Positions 1 to 8,954 of a DNA stretch of 10,352 nucleotides are shown piece by piece. Within the stretch, counting starts at the first letter, position 1; every line of letters starts with the position of its first letter. Position numbers and translations under genes: made by a program. The notes beneath the pieces are model-generated. The model made no database searches, was not told the DNA's origin, and worked only from the letters and a program-made list of their open reading frames with translations. Source of the DNA: Acidimicrobiaceae bacterium (lineage in GTDB: Bacteria > Actinomycetota > Acidimicrobiia > Acidimicrobiales > Palsa-688); NCBI GenBank assembly GCA_030838025.1, contig JAUTXM010000382.1:1-10352 (forward strand), given 5' to 3'.

Positions 1-1046
1 CCGCGGCCCTGGGCGGCTACACGGCGGTGGTGGCGATGCCCAACACCGATCCCCCGATCGACTGCGCCGCGGTCGCCCGCCAGGTGCTGGAACTCGGTGC
101 TCGCACCACGTGCGAGGTGGCCGTGGCGGGGGCCATCACCGTGGGGCGGGCGGGGAAGTTGCTGGCACCGCTCGCCGAGATGGCCGACCTCGGCATCCGC
201 CTGTTCACCGACGACGGCAACGGGGTGCAAGACGCCCGGCTGATGCGGCGGGCCCTGGAATACGCCTCGGCCCTCGGCGTGACCCTTGCCCAGCATTGCG
301 AGGACGCGTCGCTGGCGGCCGGAGGCCACATGCACGAAGGGGAGTGGTCGAGCCGATTGGGGATCCCCGGCGTGCCCGGCGAGGCGGAGGAACTCATGGT
401 GATGCGTGACCTGGCGCTGTCACGTCTGACGCGCGCCCCGATCCATTTTCTCCACCTTTCAACCGCCACCTCGTTGCAGATGGTGCGCCAGGCCAAGCAG
501 GGTGGCGCCCGGGTCACCGCCGAGGTGGCGCCGCACCATTTCAGCCTCACCGACGCCGCGGTGGCCTCCTACGACACCGTGTTCAAGGTCAACCCACCGC
601 TGCGCCCGGCCGCTGACGTGGCTGCCGTGAAGGCGGCGCTGGTGGACGGGACGGTCGACGCCATCGCCACCGACCACGCCCCGCACGCCCAGGAAGACAA
701 GGAGGCGCCGTTCGATCAGGCACCGCCGGGGATGCTCGGGTTGGAAACGGCGCTCGCCTTGGCCCTCACCGAGCTCGACCTCCCCATCGAGCGGTTGCTG
801 GCCCTGCTCTCCTGGCAGCCCGCCGCCATCGCCGGGCTGGCCCACCGCCACGGCGGCCCGATCGTGGCGGGCGCAGCGGCCAATGTGTGCGTCATCGACC
901 CCGAGGTCACCTGGGTTGTTGATGCGGCCCGGCTGGCCAGCCGCAGCCGCAACTGCCCCTACGCCGGCCGGACCCTGACCGGCCGGGTCCGCCACACCGT
1001 CTTGCGGGGCGAGCCCGTGGTGATCGACGGCGAGGCCCAGCGTTGA
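1..1046 (+). CDS. pyrC: Dihydroorotase, 5'-truncated by window edge
   Basis: Zinc-dependent cytosolic amidohydrolase that cyclises N-carbamoyl-L-aspartate to dihydroorotate, the third step of UMP synthesis. The reading frame is already open at base 3 and reads AALGGYTAVVAMPNTDPP, a typical internal dihydroorotase segment. The true start and the N-terminal HxH metal-binding motif therefore lie upstream of the window. Visible active-site landmarks, by family resemblance, are the TDDGNGVQD segment, the His of QHCED (codon at 294), the second His of HFLHLST (codon at 453), NPPLR, and the Asp of ATDHAPH (codon at 672). About 347 codons are present, so roughly 80 residues are missing if it has the usual length of about 430. 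The TGA stop overlaps the proposed TTG start of carA (TTGA), which suggests translational coupling. By analogy with related genomes pyrB would lie just upstream, but that is inference. Confidence 0.96.
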   Translation, partial: AALGGYTAVVAMPNTDPPIDCAAVARQVLELGARTTCEVAVAGAITVGRAGKLLAPLAEMADLGIRLFTDDGNGVQDARLMRRALEYASALGVTLAQHCEDASLAAGGHMHEGEWSSRLGIPGVPGEAEELMVMRDLALSRLTRAPIHFLHLSTATSLQMVRQAKQGGARVTAEVAPHHFSLTDAAVASYDTVFKVNPPLRPAADVAAVKAALVDGTVDAIATDHAPHAQEDKEAPFDQAPPGMLGLETALALALTELDLPIERLLALLSWQPAAIAGLAHRHGGPIVAGAAANVCVIDPEVTWVVDAARLASRSRNCPYAGRTLTGRVRHTVLRGEPVVIDGEAQR

Positions 1047-2209
1047 CGACCGACGACGACCACCTGATCGACTGGGAGGGGGGCCCGCCGGTCCCCGGCG
1101 CCCGCCGCCCGGCGTTGCTGGTGCTGGCCGACGGCACGACGTTCGAAGGCGAGGCGGTGGGCTGGGAGCCGCCGGGCGGCGTGGCGACGGGTGAGGTGGT
1201 CTTCAACACCGTCCTCTCCGGCTACCAAGAGGTCATCACCGACCCGTCCTACGCCGGCCAGATCATCGCCTTCACGTGCCCCCACATCGGCAACTACGGC
1301 GTCACCCCCGACGACGACGAGAGCCGCCGCCCGCACTGCCGGGGAATCGTCGTCCGCGATCTGGCCCGCCGGCCCAGCAGCTGGCGCTCGGCGCTGGACC
1401 TGGAGACCTTCCTGATCCGCCATCGGGTGCCCGGCCTGACCGGGGTCGACACCCGGCGCCTGACCCGGCACATCCGGGAGGCGGGCTCGATGGCGGCCGC
1501 CTTCGGGACGGCGTCGGAGGTCACCCTGAAAGAGGCGGCCCTGGCGGAGCCGGGCACCGAGGGCGTCGATTTGGTGGCCTCGGTGACCACCGAACGGCCC
1601 TACAGCGTGGGCGAGGGGCCGCTGCGGGTGGTCGCCTACGACTTCGGGATCAAGCGCACGATCCTGCGCCACCTCGGGCGCATGGCGACCGTCGAGGTGG
1701 TCCCCGCCACCATGGCGGCCGCCGAGGTGCTGGCGCGGCGGCCCGACGGTGTGTTCTTGTCCAACGGGCCGGGCGATCCGGCCGCCGTCGCCGGAGCGGC
1801 CGAAGCGATCGCGGGCCTGCTGGGGGCGGTGCCGGTGTTCGGGATCTGCCTGGGCCACCAGCTCCTCGCCACGGCGTTGGGCGGCCACACGTTCAAGATG
1901 AAGTTCGGCCATCACGGAGGCAACCACCCGGTGCGGCGGCTCGAGACCGGGGCCGTCGAGATCACCAGCCAGAACCACAACTTCGCGGTGGCCGACGGCA
2001 GCCTGACCCGGGCCGACGTGACGCATGTCAATCTCAACGATGGCGTGATCGAGGGCCTGCGGTGCCGCGATGTCCCGGCGTTCGGCGTCCAGTACCACCC
2101 CGAGGCGGGGCCCGGCCCCCACGACGCCCGCTATCTCTTCGCCGAGTTCGCCCGGCTGATGGCCTCGCCGGGCTCGAGCGAGGCGGCCGCGTCGCGGGCC
2201 GGCTGGTAG
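1043..2209 (+). CDS. carA: Carbamoyl-phosphate synthetase small (glutaminase) subunit
   Basis: Class I glutamine amidotransferase subunit that hydrolyses glutamine and channels ammonia to CarB for carbamoyl phosphate, which feeds pyrimidine and arginine synthesis. The 388-residue length is normal. The N-terminal CPSase small-chain domain starts near residue 25 (LLVLADGTTFEGEA) and contains FNTVLSGYQE. The C-terminal GATase domain begins near residue 195 (VAYDFGIK), with SNGPGDP, the nucleophile Cys269 in FGICLGHQ, and the His352/Glu354 pair in VQYHPEA. Cys269 has the same number as the E. coli nucleophile. The start is the least certain part. TTG at 1043 overlaps the pyrC stop and adds about 24 unconserved residues. 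The in-frame TTG at 1115 or GTG at 1121 would begin at the conserved domain edge. No strong Shine-Dalgarno precedes any of these. carB follows after 4 bases. Confidence 0.96.
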   Translation: MTTDDDHLIDWEGGPPVPGARRPALLVLADGTTFEGEAVGWEPPGGVATGEVVFNTVLSGYQEVITDPSYAGQIIAFTCPHIGNYGVTPDDDESRRPHCRGIVVRDLARRPSSWRSALDLETFLIRHRVPGLTGVDTRRLTRHIREAGSMAAAFGTASEVTLKEAALAEPGTEGVDLVASVTTERPYSVGEGPLRVVAYDFGIKRTILRHLGRMATVEVVPATMAAAEVLARRPDGVFLSNGPGDPAAVAGAAEAIAGLLGAVPVFGICLGHQLLATALGGHTFKMKFGHHGGNHPVRRLETGAVEITSQNHNFAVADGSLTRADVTHVNLNDGVIEGLRCRDVPAFGVQYHPEAGPGPHDARYLFAEFARLMASPGSSEAAASRAGW

Positions 2210-2213
2210 ACCG

Positions 2214-5582
<3,369 letters not shown>

Positions 5583-5618
5583 TGGGGCGCCCCCTGGGTC
5601 CGGGCCGACTGGGGCGAG

Positions 5619-5662
5619 GCCGGAGTACAAACTGTCGTGGGGACGACACTTTGCACTCCGGC
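5619..5662 (+). other. Long imperfect inverted repeat (hairpin) between carB and pyrD
   Basis: Two 20-base arms (5619-5638 and 5643-5662) are complementary at 18 of 20 positions around a gggg loop. The outer eight bases pair perfectly (gccggagt with actccggc), as do the six bases next to the loop (tgtcgt with acgaca). The two mismatches are at arm positions 9 and 14. The hairpin starts 37 bases after the carB stop and ends 14 bases before the pyrD ATG. There is no downstream T-run, so it does not look like an ordinary intrinsic terminator. It may be an mRNA stability or expression-balancing element, an operator, or a copy of a dispersed palindromic repeat. Confidence 0.85.
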
Positions 5663-5676
5663 TGGGTGGTCGGACG

Positions 5677-6663
5677 ATGGCGCGCCCTGATCTGACGGCC
5701 CAGGTCGGGTCGCTCACGCTCCCCAACCCGGTCATGACGGCGTCGGGAACGGCAGGCCACGGTGCCGAATTGGCCGCCTACCTCGATCTGTCGGCGCTGG
5801 GCGCGGTCGTCGTCAAGTCGCTGTCCCCCGATCCGTGGGCCGGCAACCCGCCGCCCCGGGTGCATCCCGTTGCCGCAGGAATGCTTAACAGCGTGGGCCT
5901 CCAGAACCCTGGGGTTCAGGCATGGCTGGAGGACGAGCTTCCCGCCCTGGCCGCGACCGGGGCGAGAGTGGTGGTCAGCATCTGGGGCCATGCTGCGGCC
6001 GATTACGGCCGTGCCGCGAAAGCACTAGCCGGTGCCGGTGCCGGTGCCGGTGCCGGAGCCGGTGCCGGCGTGGGCGCGGGCGGCCGTGCGGCTGGGGCCA
6101 TCGTGGCGGTCGAGGCCAACGTGAGCTGCCCGAATGTCGAAGACCGGCGGCGCATGTTTGCCCACTCGTGTGCCGCCACCGCGGCCGCGGTCGGCGAGGC
6201 GGCTGCGGCGCTCGCGGGAACAGGGCTGCCTTTGTGGGCCAAGCTGAGCCCCAACGTCACTGACCTGGCCGAGATCGCGGCGGCCGCGCTCGAAGCCGGG
6301 GCCGATGGCTTGACGCTGGTCAATACCCTCATGGGCCTGGCGCTCGACCCTGCAACCGGGCGGCCCCGTCTCGGCGGCGGCGGGGGCGGCCTCTCCGGCC
6401 CCGCCCTGCATCCCGTCGCGGTCCGAGCGGTGTACGAATGCCGCGCGGCCCTGCCCCATGCCGCCATCGTCGGTGTGGGCGGCGTCTCGACGGGCACCGA
6501 TGCCGCCGAGTTGCTGGCGGCAGGGGCCGATGCGGTGCAAGTGGGCACCGCCACATTCGCCGATCCCCGGGCGCCCGCCCGCATCCTGTCCGAACTCGAG
6601 CGTTGGTGCGGTCACAATGGCGTCACCCGCCTCGCCGACCTGATAGGACGAGCCCATGAGTGA
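5677..6663 (+). CDS. pyrD: Dihydroorotate dehydrogenase, class 1B-like catalytic subunit
   Basis: FMN-dependent cytosolic enzyme oxidising dihydroorotate to orotate. It has 328 residues with landmarks in order: TASGTAGHG, the VVKSLSPDP segment, NSVGLQNPG, the catalytic-base region NVSCPNV with Cys151, LWAKLSPNVTD, NTLMGL, GGLSGPALHP, GVGGVSTGTDAAELL and AVQVGTATF. Cysteine as base marks class 1. The NSVGLQNPG form and general layout resemble class 1B rather than fumarate-using 1A. Class 1B enzymes work with an iron-sulfur/FAD subunit, PyrK, which is not in this window. Residues 119-136 are a Gly-Ala repeat. I chose ATG 5677 because conservation begins there. The frame stays open upstream through the carB end, but those codons match nothing in the family. 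No strong Shine-Dalgarno is seen. The stop overlaps the pyrF start by 8 bases. Confidence 0.93.
   Translation: MARPDLTAQVGSLTLPNPVMTASGTAGHGAELAAYLDLSALGAVVVKSLSPDPWAGNPPPRVHPVAAGMLNSVGLQNPGVQAWLEDELPALAATGARVVVSIWGHAAADYGRAAKALAGAGAGAGAGAGAGVGAGGRAAGAIVAVEANVSCPNVEDRRRMFAHSCAATAAAVGEAAAALAGTGLPLWAKLSPNVTDLAEIAAAALEAGADGLTLVNTLMGLALDPATGRPRLGGGGGGLSGPALHPVAVRAVYECRAALPHAAIVGVGGVSTGTDAAELLAAGADAVQVGTATFADPRAPARILSELERWCGHNGVTRLADLIGRAHE
6031..6084 (+). repeat. ggtgcc hexanucleotide tandem repeat inside pyrD
   Basis: Nine hexamer units run in frame. The first four are exact ggtgcc, then ggagcc, ggtgcc, ggcgtg, ggcgcg and ggcggc. They encode an alternating Gly-Ala tract (residues 119-136) in the loop just before the strand leading to the catalytic NVSCPNV. 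Family members have only a short turn there. The exact units at the 5' end suggest recent slippage, and the decay toward the 3' end suggests older copies. Confidence 0.85.
6645..6652 (+). promoter_or_regulatory. Shine-Dalgarno for pyrF
   Basis: AGGACGAG inside the last codons of pyrD. The AGGA core ends 7 bases before ATG 6656. It supports that start, and therefore the long N-terminal extension of PyrF. Confidence 0.7.
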
Positions 6664-7468
6664 CGACACCACCATTGACCTCAACGGCGACCAACGGGCC
6701 GATGGCGACCGCATCGCCAGCATCGACCACCTCTTTCCACAGGACGAATCACCGGACGTAGACGTGGAGGAGATCGACGAGGCGCCGGCCGAGTTGCGGG
6801 ACCGCCTGGTGCTCGCCCTCGATGTCGACGACGTGGTCGAGGCCATCCGGTTGGTGCACGAGTTGAAGCCATGGTTTGGCACCGCCAAGGTGGGCCTCGA
6901 GCTGTTCACCTCGGCGGGTCCCGACGCGGTGCTGTCCATCCTGGCCGAGGGCATGAAGGTGTTCCTTGACTTGAAGCTGTTCGACATTCCGACGACGGTC
7001 GGCAAGGCCGGCCGGGTCATCGGGGCGCTCGGCGCGTCCTACCTGACCCTGGCCGGATTCGGTGGGGTGCCGATGCTCAGCGCCGGTGTCGAGGGCCTGG
7101 CCGAGGGGGCCAGCCTGGCCGGCTTGGCGCCACCGACCGCGTTGGCGGTGACCATGCTCACCAGCGACACCGGCGCCCCCGAACACGTCCTGGGCAACCG
7201 GGTCCGGGCGGCTCTCGAAGCCGGGTGCGGCGGGGTGGTGTGCGCCGCCAGCGACGCGGCCGAGGTCAAGCGGATGGCTCCGCACTTCACCGTGGTCGTC
7301 CCCGGGATCCGGACCGAGGGGTCGCCCCGCCACGATCACGGGCGCTCGGCGACGCCGGGCGAGGCCTACGCCGCCGGGGCCGACCTCCTGGTGGTCGGCC
7401 GCACGGTGACCGCCGCAGTCGATCGCGGCGCGGCTGCCGCAGCGCTGATCGCCTCGATCGTTTCCTGA
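6656..7468 (+). CDS. pyrF: Orotidine 5'-phosphate decarboxylase with acidic N-terminal extension
   Basis: Decarboxylates OMP to UMP, the last step of de novo pyrimidine synthesis. The catalytic barrel begins near residue 47 (LRDRLVLALDVDD, with Asp56 on the first strand). It contains the DxKxxD catalytic set as DLKLFDIPTTV: Asp105, Lys107 and Asp110. LTSD, VVPGIR and GADLLVVGRTVTAA follow, the last two being the phosphate-binding end. This is the short bacterial (type 1) layout. As I recall, mycobacteria and streptomycetes use a longer, divergent type 2 enzyme. The first 46 or so residues are unlike the family: acidic, about one third Asp/Glu, probably disordered, with no signal peptide. The start is supported by a Shine-Dalgarno and an 8-base overlap with pyrD (ATGAGTGA). 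The loop HDHGRSATP replaces the more usual D[QH]xR..TP, a mild variation. Confidence 0.95.
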   Translation: MSDDTTIDLNGDQRADGDRIASIDHLFPQDESPDVDVEEIDEAPAELRDRLVLALDVDDVVEAIRLVHELKPWFGTAKVGLELFTSAGPDAVLSILAEGMKVFLDLKLFDIPTTVGKAGRVIGALGASYLTLAGFGGVPMLSAGVEGLAEGASLAGLAPPTALAVTMLTSDTGAPEHVLGNRVRAALEAGCGGVVCAASDAAEVKRMAPHFTVVVPGIRTEGSPRHDHGRSATPGEAYAAGADLLVVGRTVTAAVDRGAAAAALIASIVS

Positions 7469-7560
7469 CCCCTCGGGGAGACGGTCCTGTCGATTTCCCA
7501 GGTCGTGCCGGCGCCGGGGGCGGGTCCGGGAACCCCGGTCAAATCCCTCCAGGGGATGTC

Positions 7561-7584
7561 GAAAAGTACCATTGGGCACTTTTC
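7561..7584 (+). promoter_or_regulatory. Inverted repeat upstream of mihF, possible operator
   Basis: Arms gaaaagtacc (7561-7570) and ggcacttttc (7575-7584) pair at 9 of 10 positions around a 4-base attg centre. It lies 92 bases after the pyrF stop, and its centre is about 60 bases upstream of the mihF ATG. It is AT-richer than its surroundings. It could be a regulator-binding palindrome for the mihF promoter. A weak terminator hairpin for the pyr operon is less likely, since no U-run follows the second arm. Confidence 0.5.
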
Positions 7585-7618
7585 CCAAGTCCCTGAAGAC
7601 GCCGTCGGATCGGCGCGC

Positions 7619-7624
7619 TAACGT
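7619..7624 (+). promoter_or_regulatory. Candidate -10 element for leaderless mihF transcript
   Basis: TAACGT fits the actinobacterial TAnnnT -10 pattern and ends 7 bases before the A of ATG 7632. That is the spacing expected if transcription starts at the start codon itself. No Shine-Dalgarno precedes this ATG, which agrees with a leaderless mRNA. I see no good -35 hexamer; many actinobacterial promoters lack one. Confidence 0.45.
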
Positions 7625-7631
7625 GCGACGC

Positions 7632-7949
7632 ATGCCGCTGCCCCCCTCACTTTCTCCGGACCAACGGCAGGCCGCGCTGGACAAAGCGGCCGCCGCCAGG
7701 CGCATGCGGGCCGAGCTGAAGGAGAAGTTGAAGATGGGCTCGCTCACGCTGAAAGAACTCCTCGATCAGAGCGCCAACGATGACGTGGTGGCCAAGATGA
7801 AGGTCGTTTCAGTCCTCGAATCCCTGCCCGGACTGGGCAAGGTCAAGGCCCGGCGTTTAATGGAGGAGATCGGAATCAGCGAGACGCGGAAGGTGCAAGG
7901 CCTCGGTCAGCAGCAGCGGCGGCGGCTGCTCGAAAAACTGGCCCCTTAG
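7632..7949 (+). CDS. mihF: Actinobacterial integration host factor (mIHF) nucleoid protein
   Basis: Small basic DNA-binding protein of the mycobacterial IHF family (sIHF in Streptomyces), unrelated in fold to E. coli IHF. It binds and bends DNA and helps organise the nucleoid. The 105 residues have the family layout. There is an N-terminal helix rich in Ala, Arg and Lys (SPDQRQAALDKAAAARRMR), then ELKEKLK. Next is the helix-two-turn-helix-like core with VVSVLESLPGLGKVKARRL, and last a basic tail with GLGQQQRRRLLEKL. ATG 7632 was chosen because family similarity starts there. An in-frame TTG at 7572 would add 20 unconserved residues overlapping an inverted repeat. Leu76 uses TTA, the only in-frame TTA I found in this window. 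The gene sits directly before gmk and rpoZ, as in other Actinobacteria. Confidence 0.93.
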   Translation: MPLPPSLSPDQRQAALDKAAAARRMRAELKEKLKMGSLTLKELLDQSANDDVVAKMKVVSVLESLPGLGKVKARRLMEEIGISETRKVQGLGQQQRRRLLEKLAP

Positions 7950-7974
7950 TCCCAGTCGTGCCGGCGATGCTCGT

Positions 7975-8511
7975 TTGATCTTCATCATTTCTGGTCCCGG
8001 GGGGGCTGGAAAGGGAACGTTGGTCGACCGCCTGCTGGCGCTGGATTCGAGGGCGTGGCTGTCGCGGTCGTGGACGACCCGTCCCCGGCGGCCGGGCGAG
8101 TCCGAAACGGCGTACACCTTCGTCGACCGGGCCGATTTTCTCGCCCGCGTGGAGCAGGACGGATTCCTCGAATACACCGAGTTTCTGGGGACCGGGCATC
8201 TGTATGGGACGCCCAACCTCGACCCGCCCGATGGTCACGACGTGATCCTCGAAATCGAGCTCAATGGGGCACAGCAGGTGAAGGAACGCTGTCCGAGCGC
8301 CAAGCTCATCGTGGTCGTCCCGCCGTCGCATGCCGACCAAGAGGCCCGGCTGCGCGCCCGTGGTGACAATGAGGAGCACATCCGGCGCCGGTTGGAGGTC
8401 GGGGCGGACGAGGAGCAACTCGGGCTGAAAATTGCCGACGCGGTCGTCGTGAACGACGACATCGAGCGGGCCGCGCAGGAAGTGGCCGGTATAATCGCCC
8501 GATACCGCTAG
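7975..8511 (+). CDS. gmk: Guanylate kinase
   Basis: Phosphorylates GMP to GDP with ATP, linking salvage and de novo purine routes to GTP supply. It has 178 residues. The P-loop is SGPGGAGKGT (residues 6-15, Lys13). The GMP-binding segment LSRSWTTRPRRPGESE is intact. Next come FLEYTEFLGTGHLYGTP, a slightly expanded form of the usual YGTP loop, and LEIELNGAQQVKERCP, where the family usually has LEID. The lid region RLRARGDNEEHIRRRLE is also present. The best start is TTG 7975. There is no ATG or GTG in frame between the mihF stop and the P-loop, and the conserved strand begins at the next codon, which leaves an unusually short N-terminus. No Shine-Dalgarno is obvious. A tiny reading frame (ATG 7967 to TGA 7976-7978) ends on the TTG as TTGA, so re-initiation is possible. 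Confidence 0.94.
   Translation: MIFIISGPGGAGKGTLVDRLLALDSRAWLSRSWTTRPRRPGESETAYTFVDRADFLARVEQDGFLEYTEFLGTGHLYGTPNLDPPDGHDVILEIELNGAQQVKERCPSAKLIVVVPPSHADQEARLRARGDNEEHIRRRLEVGADEEQLGLKIADAVVVNDDIERAAQEVAGIIARYR
8490..8495 (+). promoter_or_regulatory. Candidate internal -10 (TATAAT) for rpoZ
   Basis: A perfect TATAAT lies in the last codons of gmk, in DNA that is otherwise strongly GC-rich. A start about 7 bases downstream would give rpoZ a leader of roughly 40 bases containing the GAGAGG at 8525-8530. I find no recognisable -35 hexamer at the usual spacing, so this rests on the -10 alone. Confidence 0.35.
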
Positions 8512-8543
8512 CTGGTTCCGAGTTGAGAGGCTGATTCCTGCGT

Positions 8544-8846
8544 ATGGCCGAGCGCCGTCCCACCATGATGGACCCCCCCGTTGAAGAGTTGTTGCAGCGG
8601 GTCGACTCGAAGTTCACGCTGGTCACCCTGGCCGCCAAGCGAGGCCGGCAGATCAACTCCTACTTCAACCAACTGGGCGAGGGTCTGGGCGCGATCGTGC
8701 CGCCGCAGGTGACGTCGGTGTCCCGCAAGCCGTTGTCGATCGCCCTCGAGGAGATCGCGGTGGGCAAGATCACATTCCACCGCCTGGCGGAAGGCGAAAC
8801 CGAAGATGGGGCCAGCCCGGCCGGGCTCGACGCACCGGCCGGCTGA
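8544..8846 (+). CDS. rpoZ: RNA polymerase omega subunit
   Basis: Small RNA polymerase subunit that folds against the beta-prime C-terminus and helps core assembly. The 100 residues carry the family core: PPVEELLQRVDSKFTLVTLA, then AKRGRQINSYFNQLGEG, and KPLSIALEEIAVGKITF. The tail (residues about 84-100) is an unconserved stretch rich in Glu, Ala and Gly. ATG 8544 is preceded by GAGAGG at 8525-8530, 13 bases away, which is rather far. The ATG at 8565 is an alternative that keeps the conserved core, but it has no ribosome binding site. Downstream of the stop, the -1 frame stays open through an 18-bp repeat array up to the coaBC start, so the true or ancestral C-terminus could be longer than annotated here. 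Confidence 0.95.
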   Translation: MAERRPTMMDPPVEELLQRVDSKFTLVTLAAKRGRQINSYFNQLGEGLGAIVPPQVTSVSRKPLSIALEEIAVGKITFHRLAEGETEDGASPAGLDAPAG

Positions 8847-8866
8847 CGACCGTCCGCCCGAGCACG

Positions 8867-8938
8867 GGTCGCGACCTGACCGCCGGTAGCGACCAGATTT
8901 TCGGCGGCGACCTGATCGCCGGTCGCGACCAGTTCTCG
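8867..8938 (+). repeat. Four 18-bp tandem units between rpoZ and coaBC
   Basis: Units start at 8867, 8885, 8903 and 8921, each with a decamer related to ggtcgcgacc (ggtcgcgacc, ggtagcgacc, ggcggcgacc, ggtcgcgacc). The first and last decamers are perfect palindromes. The remaining eight bases alternate: units 1 and 3 are tgaccgcc and tgatcgcc, units 2 and 4 begin with ag. The array is therefore also a 36-bp repeat, matching at 28 of its first 32 positions. Only the frame starting at 8867 is open. There the units encode six-residue repeats of pattern Gly-x-Asp-(Leu/Gln)-x-x. Confidence 0.85.
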
Positions 8939-8943
8939 TTCTC

Positions 8944-8951
8944 GGGACGGG
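8944..8951 (+). promoter_or_regulatory. Probable ribosome binding site for coaBC
   Basis: GGGACGGG lies 3 bases before ATG 8955. It is the only purine-rich stretch close to this start and follows directly after the repeat array. Confidence 0.45.
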
Positions 8952-8954
8952 TCT

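Noticed and set aside
7469..7530. Intrinsic terminator after pyrF (cccctcgggg and ccggcgccgg palindromes)
   Set aside because: The stems are very short and no U-run follows. Such GC palindromes are expected by chance at this base composition.
7572..7631. Longer mihF from TTG 7572
   Set aside because: It adds 20 residues unlike the family and starts inside the inverted repeat; ATG 7632 fits both homology and the leaderless -10.
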